This document shows, in pieces, positions 12,950 to 23,500 of a stretch of DNA of 64,000 nt. Under the pieces are notes generated by a model. It had not been told where the DNA came from. It saw nothing but the letters and a program-made list of their open reading frames with translations, and searched no databases. The translations under genes and the position numbers were made by a program. How positions within the stretch are numbered: the first letter of the stretch is position 1; each line of letters opens with the position of its first letter. This DNA is from Amblyornis subalaris (Eukaryota > Chordata > Aves > Passeriformes > Ptilonorhynchidae): NCBI GenBank assembly GCA_018881555.1, contig JACAXG010000002.1:17788077-17852076 (forward strand). The letters run 5' to 3'.

Positions 12950-13804
12950 AGCGGCAGCTTGCATCCGCAGAAAAGAGAGTCTCTCCTTCCCCCCCGGATG
13001 CGCACCTCTCACCACCCTAGNGCTGCTCTAGCAGCTCCTACCGCACAGTTTCCAACAGGAGTGAGAGAACTCGGCAGCCTTTCGGTGAAACCGAAGCTGT
13101 TGAGTTGGGAAGGGGTCTCACCTCTGGCCCCTCGCCGCCTCCTTGCACCCCGGCTCTGGAACACTCGGGGGCGGTGGGCTGCTGAGGCGCGGCGAGGTCT
13201 GCGGTGCCTGGGGTTCGGAGCAACCCTACGGGTCAAGGGCGGGCTCCTTGCTCGGCCGCCGTGCAACAAGTCCCGCGCCTCTCCCGCCCTGCACACCTCG
13301 CCGTGCGTCTCCAGGAGCCGGCCGGCCCTGCTCCTCCCTGCCAGCCTCCGGCTCCCGCGGCAGGACGGAGGGCCGACTGCCCGGCGGGAAGGCTGGAGGC
13401 TCGGCTCGGCTCCGCTCGGCCCGGCCCGGCTGGCAGCCCCGGCCCGCTCCCCGCTCGGCGCCGCCGGCTGCCAGCACGGCCGCTGCCCGGGCCGGGGCAA
13501 GGGCAAGGGCAGGGCGAACCGCAGGCGGGCCCCACCTCAGCACGGGAAAATGCAAAAGAAACGGGATCTTGATCCGTTCTTTCTGCTTTCCTTTTGTCTC
13601 TTGTTTTTTCTTGTCTTTTTTTTTTCTCCTTCTTTTTTTTTGGTCGGGGGGAATGTCCCTTTTTATGACAGCGAGGGCACAAGGCGAGTGAGGAGGCGGA
13701 ATCGTCTCGGCAGCCGCTGCATTTTGAGTGGAAGCCGCTCAGGGGTTCATTAATATCATTAGCATTTAACCCCCTCCCTGCCCCCTCCCCTTCCCAGCGC
13801 GAGG

Positions 13805-13812
13805 TGACGTCA
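13805..13812. promoter_or_regulatory. Perfect cAMP-response element TGACGTCA
   Basis: An exact eight-base palindromic CREB/ATF site lies about 180 bases upstream of the TATA-like box and 750 bases upstream of the NR2E1 ATG. Occupancy is not shown by sequence. Confidence 0.55.
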
Positions 13813-13985
13813 CGCGGCGGCAGGAGTTGGGGGGAAAGCGAGGGAAGCTCAGTGGGCAAGGGGCGTCCCTCTCCCCTCCCCGCCGCTGCCTGTCACAGCC
13901 TCTCTGCCGATATTATAGGGGCCGAAGCCTGGAGCTCAAAGCGCGAAGTCAGCCAGTGTAATGAACTTCTGGAAACCTTTCCCTT

Positions 13986-13992
13986 TTTATAC
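13986..13992 (+). promoter_or_regulatory. TATA-like element of NR2E1
   Basis: TTTATAC within CCCTTTTTATACC lies about 570 bases upstream of the ATG. It would place a start site near 14015-14020. This is an inference; GC-rich promoters often initiate at several places. Confidence 0.35.
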
Positions 13993-14015
13993 CATTCAGT
14001 TTCTGAGAGGCAGAG

Positions 14016-14560
14016 ACTGCCTCCTCTGACGCCTTTTCCCCCCTTCCATTATTTTTCCAGGCTCTGATCTCCCTGCTCGCTGCACCGAAGCGCTCGGCGC
14101 AGAGCCCCGCTCCCTATCCTANCTTCTCCTTCGTCTCATTGTTGTCCTGGCTGCTGTGGCTCTCGGTTGCCTTCCAGGAGCGCGGTGGCGAGCACAGTCG
14201 CACCCCCAGCACCCTCTCAGGGTCCCGAGAGCATCTACTCGCNGAGGGGCAGCGAGCGGCCACCGACTTTGGGTCACTTCGTTGTGGTTTTTTTTCCCTT
14301 TTTTTTTTTCATTTTGCTCCACTTTTTTGTTTTTTTTTCCCTTGCCGCGCGTCCTCACAGTCTGTCCCTGTCCCTCGGGAGGACATCGCTGGGGGAGCGG
14401 GGCTGCGGCGAGGATGTGCCGGCCCCCGCGGAGGAGCCAGCAGTGAGCGCCCAAGGGAGGCACCTGCCCCGCGGAGCAGGGGGGCCCCGGGGGGGCCGAA
14501 CCGCCTCACCCCGGCGCCGACACTTCGTCCCGAGTTTAACGACTCAGGGGGGCTTCGAGC
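14016..14560 (+). other. NR2E1: Probable NR2E1 5' untranslated region
   Basis: This stretch lies between the inferred start site and the ATG, with no intron obvious. It contains a T-rich tract at about 14286-14345 and a 10-codon upstream ORF at 14414-14446. The 5' boundary is inferred. Confidence 0.45.
14414..14446 (+). CDS. Upstream ORF in the NR2E1 leader (MCRPPRRSQQ, stop)
   Basis: An ATG with A at -3 opens a 10-codon frame ending in TGA 114 bases before the main start. If transcribed, it could lower initiation at the main ATG. Translation is untested, and the peptide is probably not functional in itself. Confidence 0.35.
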   Translation: MCRPPRRSQQ

Positions 14561-14585
14561 ATGAGCAAGCCGGCGGGATCAACAA
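14561..14585 (+). CDS. NR2E1: NR2E1 coding exon 1 (residues 1-8 and first base of codon 9)
   Basis: This exon encodes MSKPAGST plus one base of Ser9. An A at -3 gives the ATG a fair Kozak context. The frame and the expected sequence S-T-S-R-I-L-D require the donor GT at 14586-14587, so exon 1 ends in the middle of AAGTGGGTAA. A second GT four bases downstream (14590) looks at least as good as a splice site but would shift the frame. Confidence 0.9.
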
Positions 14586-17500
14586 GTGGGTAATAACGCG
14601 GCGGAGGCTTCGAGCAGCCTTTCCGAGACCGGCTGCAGCCTGGCCTGGGGGGCGGGAGGTGGAGGGGAGGGAGAGAAAGGGGAGGGGGGGTTGTGGCTTG
14701 AGTTTGCACCCCCTCACACCCCGCGCCCAATTGAAAAAGAAGTGTACATTTCCAAGCGGAGCGGCAACGAATATATAGGCTCGGAGTTGCCCCGCTGGAG
14801 TTTGGGCCTGGGGCTTACAAAAAGCCGCTTTCCAGCTGCGTGCTCCGGCTTTCCGCGCCGGGAAGCGGGGCGGAAGCCCGTGGGCAGCGAGCCCCGGGAA
14901 GGCGGCTCCGCCGACTGTGGGGAGGGGGCTGGTCCCGCCGGGACGCGGGCGGTTGCGTGCGGGTCTCCGGTACCGTGGCGGAGGGGGGAAGGTTTGGGTT
15001 TAAAAGGTATTACGGCGTTGAAACGTGCTGCTTTTCTCACGGGCTTTATGCAATCTTCTGCAACATAGTAATTTCTTTTTAAGAGTTTGAAACTCCGGTC
15101 ACTCAATTACACGGAATCGCGTAAGCAACTCAGTCGAAGGAGGATTTAAATGCAATACTTTGCACACCATTCCCAGTTACAGCAAATAATCCTGCAACGA
15201 GAAAAGCAGAAACAACTTAAAAGTCACATTTTCCTTAATCCTAAATCCATGCACCTCATAACTGGGGAATTTAAAGCATGACTAACCGCTCTTACAGAAT
15301 GGCTCAATCCGTATAATCCCAATGGGACTTTCGAAGTTTGTAATATGGATGGAGTCAGTAACAAAGGGGGAAAAAATACCCAATCCAATTTAATGTCTGA
15401 CAAGTGATGGATCGGACAGCTATTTCCTCTGCGCTCCGACAGGCTCCCGGGGTTGCGGAGCGGCGGCGAAGGGAGGCAGAGCCGGGAGGGACCCGCCGCG
15501 GTACCTGCCACCGGCCACCCCCCGCCAGCCCCGCGGCCTTCTCCTCGCCGTTGCCCTCCATTATTTTGACCCTGGTCCGCCCTTTGTCCGCGGGGGCCGG
15601 GAAGCCGGGGAGGAGGGAGGGGGCACGGCGGCGGGGCCGAGGGGCAGTCGGGGGCCGCGGCGCGGAGGTCGCGCGTGGAGGAGGCGGGCGGCGAGGAGCC
15701 CCCGGCGCTGCGGCCGAGCTGCCGCCGTTTCGGCGTCGCTGGTTTGTCTTCTTCCTCCATGGTGCTGAGTGCTGCATCTTTCCGTGCCAGTCCCCCGAGG
15801 GGGAAAGTAAAATTGTAGTCGGGGTACTAACCGGGGAAGGGGACGGGAGCAGCGGCTAAAAAACCTGCGGCGGCCGGGGCTGCTCCAGCCGGCTGCTCTG
15901 CCCAGGCTGCCCGGGAAATGCGAGGCAGCCGGAGCGGGATCGGGCCGGTCGGCAGCCGCGCCGGGACATTATCGGGGTTCCTAGCATGTTTCTGAGTGGT
16001 GAGGAAGGAACAGGAAGGACTGGGGGTCCTCGTCCACAAAGGACGGCGGAGCTTCTGCCGGAGACGTTGCGCGGAGGTGAAAACCCGCCAGGCTGGATCG
16101 CGCCTCCGGCCGCACGGCGCTGGGCGACCCCCGGCCACAGCCGCCGCTTTCACCGATGACCCCCTGACCCCTGAGGACCTCCCGAAAGGGACCCCCAGGA
16201 CCGACTCCGTCAAGCCCCACGGGGATGGGGACACGCGGGGTCTGCTCAGCGCCGGGGCCCGAGCCCAGCCGGCCTCGGCAGGGCATGCAAAAGCCCGGCC
16301 AGCTGTCCCGGGGCCTGGGCGCTCGTCCCGGGGGTTCTGAGCGCCTCCCGGACAAGGGGGCTGCGCCTTGGTTTTTCTGCCCGCCGATGAGCGCCCGGCG
16401 ATGTCAGCTGAGATGTCTGCCTGGGTGGTAACAAGACCCCATCCCGCCGTTCCCCGAGCCCAGACTAACTTCTTTCAACAGCCTCTGATGGTAATTACAG
16501 TAATCGGGGCTGCCATATATCCTTTAAGCAATTATGACACACAAAAAAAGCCCCCAAGGACCCCCTGTCGTGGGATGTTCAAAACGGTTTCCCTGCTGAA
16601 CAGAAATCCCATTTTCTTAGCGCTAAAACTTCTGAGACGAAGCGGTACCTCGGGGAACCGGAGCGCTTTTAAACAGAGTTAATCAGTTATCGCATGACCT
16701 CGTGTCAAGCTTACATTTTTCCCTTCCCACCCCCCGTCCTGCCTCTTACCCGTCTACTTATTTCATATTTTGCCCTGCACGAAAGTTTTCTCATAACAGC
16801 CCCCGCGGGGCAGGGANGGGGGCTTGGGGCGTGTAGGGGGGGCTGGGCAGAGCGCGGCCGGGCGGGGGTCGGGACGGGGCGGCCCCGCAGCCGCGCGAAG
16901 CGGGGGGTTCCAGCCGCTCCCTCCGCCTTGTCCCCCTTCCTCGTCCACCTNCTCGCCAGGGGCCACGGAGCTGAGTGGACGGGCCACGCTGCTCCGGCGG
17001 CTGGAAATGTGGTTATGTGGGTTTGGCGAGGTGCTCCAGGTGCTCAGGTTTTGTAGACGGAATATGGGGACGTGTAAGGAATATATGGAACGTATGTTTG
17101 CGTGCATGATGTGGATATGTTCGTATATACTGCATTGGATTTTTTTTCAAAGGGTCCCCCAAACTTAAAATCCGTCTGGGGAAAACTGTTTTGCAAAACT
17201 AACCCAAGTTTCTTCCGTGTCCACTGCTCGACTTTAGCGCGGGCGAAGCCGAGCCGGCTGCCCTGCACCGTAGGCCGGCCGGGGAAGCGGGGACCCCCGC
17301 GGCTGCCCGGTGCCCCGGGGAGCGGCGGTCACACGGCGGGCCCTGGTGCACGGCCGCAGCTGGGGCCCGCTGCCGACGGAAGGGGAGCGGACGGGGGTCC
17401 CGGCGGTGGGACGGGGTGCACGGGGGCAGCGCAGNAGTGCGGGGCTCCGCACCGGGATGCACCACCGCTGCACGTACCGCTTCGGTATCTCTCCCCCCAC

Positions 17501-20500
17501 CCCCTGTCTGCCCCTCCTCCTCCTCCTCCTCCTTTGTGTGCGTGCGTGTGGATCCTCTCTCTCCCCGTGGATGCTAAGGACTGGAGAGGGAAGTCGGGAG
17601 CTTTCCCCCGTTGGCATTGTGCGATATCCGAATTCCCATGCTACACTTTTTGACGGGTCACTGGTGCCCCAATAGGCAGGTGGCAAGGAGGGCTTGTAAT
17701 TACACACTCCCAGAAACCGTGCCTTGGCCTCAGCCCTCCTCACGGGCGCCTACCTGCAGCTCCAAAGACGCGGTTTGCTCTCAAGCAGTGGGGCGGGGGG
17801 GCATCCTTCAGCTGCGCTCCTTATTAATTGCGCAAAAGTTTTCTATTCTTTAACCTCTCTTCCCCCCTCCCACCTTCCCTCCCTCCGCCACCCCTCCCTC
17901 TCGCAGTCCCTAACCTAATCCCCGTCCCTCTCGCCGTGTTGTGTATAGCAGCTGTCGGGTTTCATTTAGGGGAGAAGCTGGCAGCTTGTGCTCATTGGAG
18001 GCAGTCAAACGAGTTTCAATGGGTAAAATCATTAAGTTAACACTTTATCTAATGTCCCTATTGTCTGCCAGCAGGCATTGTCTTAGAGCCTTAGCGTAGA
18101 CATGTCTGAAAGTATCTCGGACTCCTAAATTCTCTAGGGAGCGAGTGGATTCCCTGCGGCCTGTTTCCATTGCCCCCCTCCCGCCCCCCAACACCGCTCC
18201 GCACCGCTCCACATGCTGCCGCTTTCCCCCCTTCAGCCTTCATCCTCACCCACTCGTAGCCGGGGCTATCCCTGAACTACTTCCAAACAAATATAGTGGC
18301 CCCGAGAGCTCTACATTGAAGTTTGGAGACCAAGGTTTGGTGCGAGGGACTGAATTTCTAGCTTAAGTTCTGGTATGAGGGAAGAAGGTAGAGGAAAAAG
18401 GCTGTTTGAGACAGAGGGAAAAAGAGAAGAGAAGAGAAGAGAAGAGAAGAGAAGAGAAGAGAAGAGAAGAGAAGAGAAGAGAAGAGAAGAGAAGAGAAGA
18501 GAAGAGAAGAGAAGAGNNNNNNNNNNNNNNNNNNNNNNNNNNNNNNNNNNNNNNNNNNNNNNNNNNNNNNNNNNNNNNNNNNNNNNNNNNNNNNNNNNNN
18601 NNNNNNNNNNNNNNNNNNNNNNNNNNNNNNNNNNNNNNNNNNNNNNNNNNNNNNNNNNNNNNNNNNNNNNNNNNNNNNNNNNNNNNNNNNNNNNNNNNNN
18701 NNNNNNNNNNNNNNNNNNNNNNNNNNNNNNNNNNNNNNNNNNNNNNNNNNNNNNNNNNNNNNNNNNNNNNNNNNNNNNNNNNNNNNNNNNNNNNNNNNNN
18801 NNNNNNNNNNNNNNNNNNNNNNNNNNNNNNNNNNNNNNNNNNNNNNNNNNNNNNNNNNNNNNNNNNNNNNNNNNNNNNNNNNNNNNNNNNNNNNNNNNNN
18901 NNNNNNNNNNNNNNNNNNNNNNNNNNNNNNNNNNNNNNNNNNNNNNNNNNNNNNNNNNNNNNNNNNNNNNNNNNNNNNNNNNNNNNNNNNNNNNNNNNNN
19001 NNNNNNNNNNNNNNNNNNNNNNNNNNNNNNNNNNNNNNNNNAAAAAGAAAAAGAAAAAGAAAAAGAAAAAGAAAAAGAAAAAGAAAAAGAAAAAGAAAAA
19101 GAAAAAGAAAAAGAAAAAGAAAAAGAAAAAGAAAAAAGAAAAAAGAAAAGAAAAAGGAAAAAGAAGGAAAGAGAGAAAAATAGAAGAAAAAAAGAGACAG
19201 CAGAAGAGAGAAGAAATAAGCCAAAGAAAAGGCAGAAGCCGAGCGGGGTTTTGGCGGGTTTCTTGAACCGTGCTGCAATGGTGTCTGTAGGAGTTTTTAC
19301 GTCTCGCTCAGAGCATTTGCAATTCTGGTCAAAGCTAGTGCGAAAGCAGCGCCCGGCGGAGCGGGGGCCGCGGGCGAGGCGGAGCGGAGCGGAGCGGAGC
19401 GGGACGGAGGGCGCTGCCCGCTCGCAGACTCGCCCGCTTGCCGTCTCCTCCGCTCACAAAGTTTTGCTGCAGGTTTTGGGGTGAAGAAATGGCACGCCTT
19501 CTCTGCGGCAGAAACCAGCCCCCTTTCGCCGGGGTTGCTAGGGGGCAGAGTAGGTTACTTGGCTTCCCGGTCATTTTATTTTGTTTTGATTTGGTTTGTT
19601 CTGTGCCTCGGTCTCCTGACCGCTCTCCTGCCCAGGGAAAGTGCCGTCCTCTGTTTGCCGAGCGCCAGAAAGCTAGGGAAACACCGCCCCCCCCCCGCCC
19701 CAAACCCCCCGAATTCCCTCCCCTCCCCCCTCGTCCTCACTTCTAGCAGGCAAGACTGCTGCTCCCGCTGCTGTAATCTTCCCTTCCAAAATGGGTCTTG
19801 GCGATTATAGAAGATCCAAATAAACGTAGCGGGGCATGAATAATTCTCATTGTAGAAAACTGACACTTGCTCAAGGAAAAGAAAGTTGGCTATAAAATCA
19901 CTTCATTATTTGCTTGTACTGCGGCTCTGGGGCTAATCCCTCCGGAGGTCAGATTGCTGAGCGCTCTCTCTCTCCCTCTTTCCCTTCTCTGCTTTCAGGT
20001 CGCATTTTAGACATCCCTTGCAAAGTGTGTGGGGACCGCAGCTCCGGGAAGCACTATGGGGTTTACGCCTGCGATGGGTGCTCGGGATTTTTCAAGCGGA
20101 GCATCAGGAGGAATAGGACCTATGTTTGCAAATCAGGAAATCAGGTACCAGCCGCAGTCCAGCCCCCTCACCGCCTGCACCCCCTACCATGCATTTCCCC
20201 AGGGGGCCGCATTGCCCTTGCCCCACCAACAGAGATACACNGGCAGCAGGAAGATGCATCAGCCACGCAGCCTCACCCTCTCTTCCCAGGGGGTCCCGGG
20301 CCGAGGCCGGGCGCTGGGTGCCCCAGCCCGCCTCCCCCCGGCACGTTCCCCCGCCCCAGCCCACCGGAGAGGAAGAGGGGGATGCGTAGGGAGAAGGAGG
20401 GATGAGGGCAGGGGAAGGGCACAGCCAGCACACCGTCTGGTTGCGTGAGGACAGAAAGGAGCAGTTTCCCGGGAAGCCTCAGCACGCAGCCAGGAGATGG

Positions 20501-23500
20501 ACAGCCATGGATTTACATTCCGGCGCCTCGCGCCCGCGGCCGGGCGGAGGTAGCCCCGCTTTACCCCTTCCTGCTCCGGCCGCTGTCCTTTCCCCTCCCG
20601 GCCCGTCTCCGCGGGGCTGTGGGGCTGGGAAAGCGGAGGGATGCGCGGGGCATCGGGGCGCCCCGAGGAGGCGGTGCCGCCGTCGCTGTCTCGGGTGCTG
20701 AAGGCGGCCCGGCCTGCCCCGCCCGGCCCGCCCTGTCCCGGGGCCGAGCACCTGGCGCGGCCCGGCCCGGCCCGGCGCACCCAGGGGCGGCCCCTCCGCG
20801 CCTCCCCCGCCGCGGGGCCGGCGCCGGGGCCGGCGGGGTGGGCGCGCTGCTGCCCCCGGGCCGACGGCTGGCTGTGTTGCAGGGGGGTTGCCCGGTGGAC
20901 AAGACGCACAGGAACCAGTGCCGAGCCTGCCGGCTGAAGAAGTGCTTGGAGGTCAACATGAACAAAGATGGTACCTGCTCCCCCTTTCCCGGGGCTGGGG
21001 TGGCGGGACAACAGGAGGGAGCTGCTCGGAACCGTGGAGCACCGTGTCACTCCGGTGTCTCCTTGTCCCGGCCCCTAATGACCCCCGCATCCCGCGGCAG
21101 CCTCAGGCACTTCTCCCCGGACACCACCTGGGCGGGGGCAGAGGGCTGGCCTCAGAAAATTGCAGGGAGGGAGGGAAGCCCGTCCAAGCGGTGCAGATCC
21201 CCGTGGTGACCCCCTCGCCTCTCCTTGGTGCCCCACAGCGGTGCAGCACGAGCGGGGCCCCCGGACATCGACGATACGGAAGCAGGTGGCCCTCTACTTC
21301 CGCGGGCACAAGGAGGAGAGCGGCGGAGCCCCGCACTTCCCTGCCGCTGCCCTGCCGGCACCCGCCTTCTTCACCGCCGTCTCCCAGCTGGAGCCCCATG
21401 GCCTGGAGCTGGCTGCTGTCACTGGCACCCCGGAGAGACAGGCTCTGGTGGGCCTGGCACAGCCCACCCCAAAGGTCAGCCACTGCCCTGGCCCCTGGCA
21501 GGCCTGCAGACCTCACTGTGGAGGTACTTGCAACCTGTCAGCTCCTTCCTGCCTCTGGGGTAGACATGGCAAAGAGCAAGGCTTGAAGCTTTGGGGGTTG
21601 TGGTGGGGACTTTTGTTATATCCCTAGAAGCTCTGAAGATATGAGGTGCAAGGCCCTCTGGAGGAGGGGTGTGCACCAGGACCGACTGATAACCTGCTCC
21701 ATACAAACCCTNTCTCTCCACGTCCTTACACCTTCGTGGCTGCAGAAATGCTCCTCCTGCCAGGAGTCCATCCACAAGTCAGTTTTAAACCTTGTTTCAC
21801 AAGGAATGCAATTCTTGTGAATGAGTTTTCTTCAGCAAAATGCCCATCTCTGTAGTGGTGTTGTCCAGAAAGTACTGTGTACTGACCAAAGCCTGCAGCT
21901 TGTCCACACAGACACAAACCCCAAACTCGGCTAAGCTGGTTCTCTGCTCTCCTTGGTTGTGACACTTCCTAAGCAGCCCAGTGGAAGCACTGCTGTGGCC
22001 TCAACTGCACAGGAATTAGCTGCAAAGCAATATTTTTCATTAGCCCATTTGCAATGGCATTTTGCACATTCACAGCATCTAGAAAATCACAAAAGAGACT
22101 GCTTAAACAGTGCATTTTCAGAGCTGGTAGCTTGGCAGAATCCATCATGAACATGGTTACAACATATAGTTTTACATGGTAATTTTGAAAAATGCTGAAT
22201 CAGAAATTATTTGGCAAGAAAATGTAGCACTCACTTGAAAACATAACTCCATTCCAACCCTACGCAGCCTCTAGATAGTTACGCTTAGCTCTACACATCT
22301 TCTTACAGCCTGTTGCAGTCAGGGAGCAAGATGAAGGTTTAGGCTAAATGAATATTTACTGCTTTGCTGAGCAGGGCTGGAATGCTAAATCAGCTTCTGC
22401 AGCAAGTTACAAACTCCACATTCTTAATCAAATTTGTATTCTTCTAACTCTGCTATCAGAGGTGTGCTATTGTGTAACAGATTAAAGCATGACATGTCAA
22501 TTTGGTACACATGTTCCTCCCGATGTAATAATTTAATTCTTCTTTCAACCTCCTCGTCTGAACTGTTTCTATAGTACAGCCCATCCACAGGGATAAGCAG
22601 CAGGCAGCAGTTTGGAGTGAGCCCACTTCAAGCAATGCCCTCTGCTTGCAAAACAGGAGAGTGCACACTCTGTACTGGGCATTCAGAATGCACTGAATGT
22701 AGGGGCAAGGAAGATGAGGCTGCCTTGGTGACACTGTATGAAGTTGCTTTATTTTCTTTTTGACATTAGTACCCACATGAAGTCAACGGTACCCCTATGT
22801 ATCTCTATGAAGTGGCCACCGAATCCGTCTGTGAGTCAGCAGCCAGACTTCTGTTNATGAGCATCAAGTGGGCCAAAAGTGTCCCAGCCTTCTCCACCTT
22901 GTCCTTACAAGACCAGGTAAGGCACCTGCAGTGGGAGTGGCATCAGCCTGGCCTGCCAGTTAAAGAAGGCTCAGACCTTACATTGGGTCCTGAACTTCCA
23001 GCCCTAGACCTTGAGATCCATAATGGACTTCAGCAGTTCTCAAGTTCAGGGTAGAGTTTCAGTCTGTCCCTGAAAACCAGGCAGTGATTTAGAAACTGCT
23101 TTCCTCTGACTTTCATCTCATGAAGCAAGTGATAATCAAGCTGGGATAAAGAAACCTAATATAAAGCGAATATTATGGGAGGACGAGTGCTAGAGGAGAA
23201 ATCACCAGGCTGTAGATCAAGCTTAGCATGCCAAAACTGCTTCTCTACTTGTAGGACAACTTTTCCCTCCATAAAATGGGGAACAGCATGTTACTTGGCT
23301 ATTTTGGGATGAGAAATGCTTAGTTAAGCAGGATATGACTGAGGTGGTTTCTGAAGACCGTCTCCCCTCCTCCTCCTCTGCCATTTCTTCTTCTCCTCCT
23401 CCTCCTTCTCCTCCTCCTCCTCCTCTTCCTTCTCCTCTTCTCCCCTCCTCTCAACTGTTTACATAGCCAACATTTTTCCTTATTCACCTTGGCTTACAAT

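Larger units (their letters stand above)
12950..14015 (+). promoter_or_regulatory. NR2E1: NR2E1 proximal promoter and CpG island
   Basis: From about 12.95 kb the sequence becomes very GC- and CpG-rich (13100-13550), followed by a long pyrimidine run (13570-13650). The stretch 13740-13775 carries AT-rich homeodomain-type cores (ATTAATATCATTAG). A perfect CRE palindrome and a TATA-like box follow. The position immediately upstream of the exon 1 leader supports promoter identity. The long open frames here (for example 12959-13753) are composition artefacts. Confidence 0.7.
14586..19998 (+). other. NR2E1 intron 1
   Basis: A 5.4 kb intron with several CpG-rich patches (14800-15000, 15420-16430, 16800-17480, 19350-19450) alternating with AT-richer blocks that may be conserved (15040-15400, 16480-16700, 17930-18110). 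It includes a (TCC)n run at about 17515-17533, a GGAGC pentamer repeat at about 19380-19403, and the gapped purine microsatellite at 18420-19140. I see no coding exon. Confidence 0.7.

Noticed and set aside
12959..13753. 264-codon plus-strand open frame in the CpG island before NR2E1
   Set aside because: The composition (Pro, Arg, Ala, Gly) is that of GC-rich DNA read in any frame. Equally long frames exist on the other strand, and no recognisable domain is present.
14586..14595. Use of GTAATA at 14590 as the main exon 1 donor
   Set aside because: It would put the zinc-finger exon out of frame; only GT at 14586 restores the family sequence.
18358..19484. Very long frames spanning the N gap
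   Set aside because: They consist of unknown residues and Lys/Glu/Arg or Leu/Phe/Ser repeats from a microsatellite.
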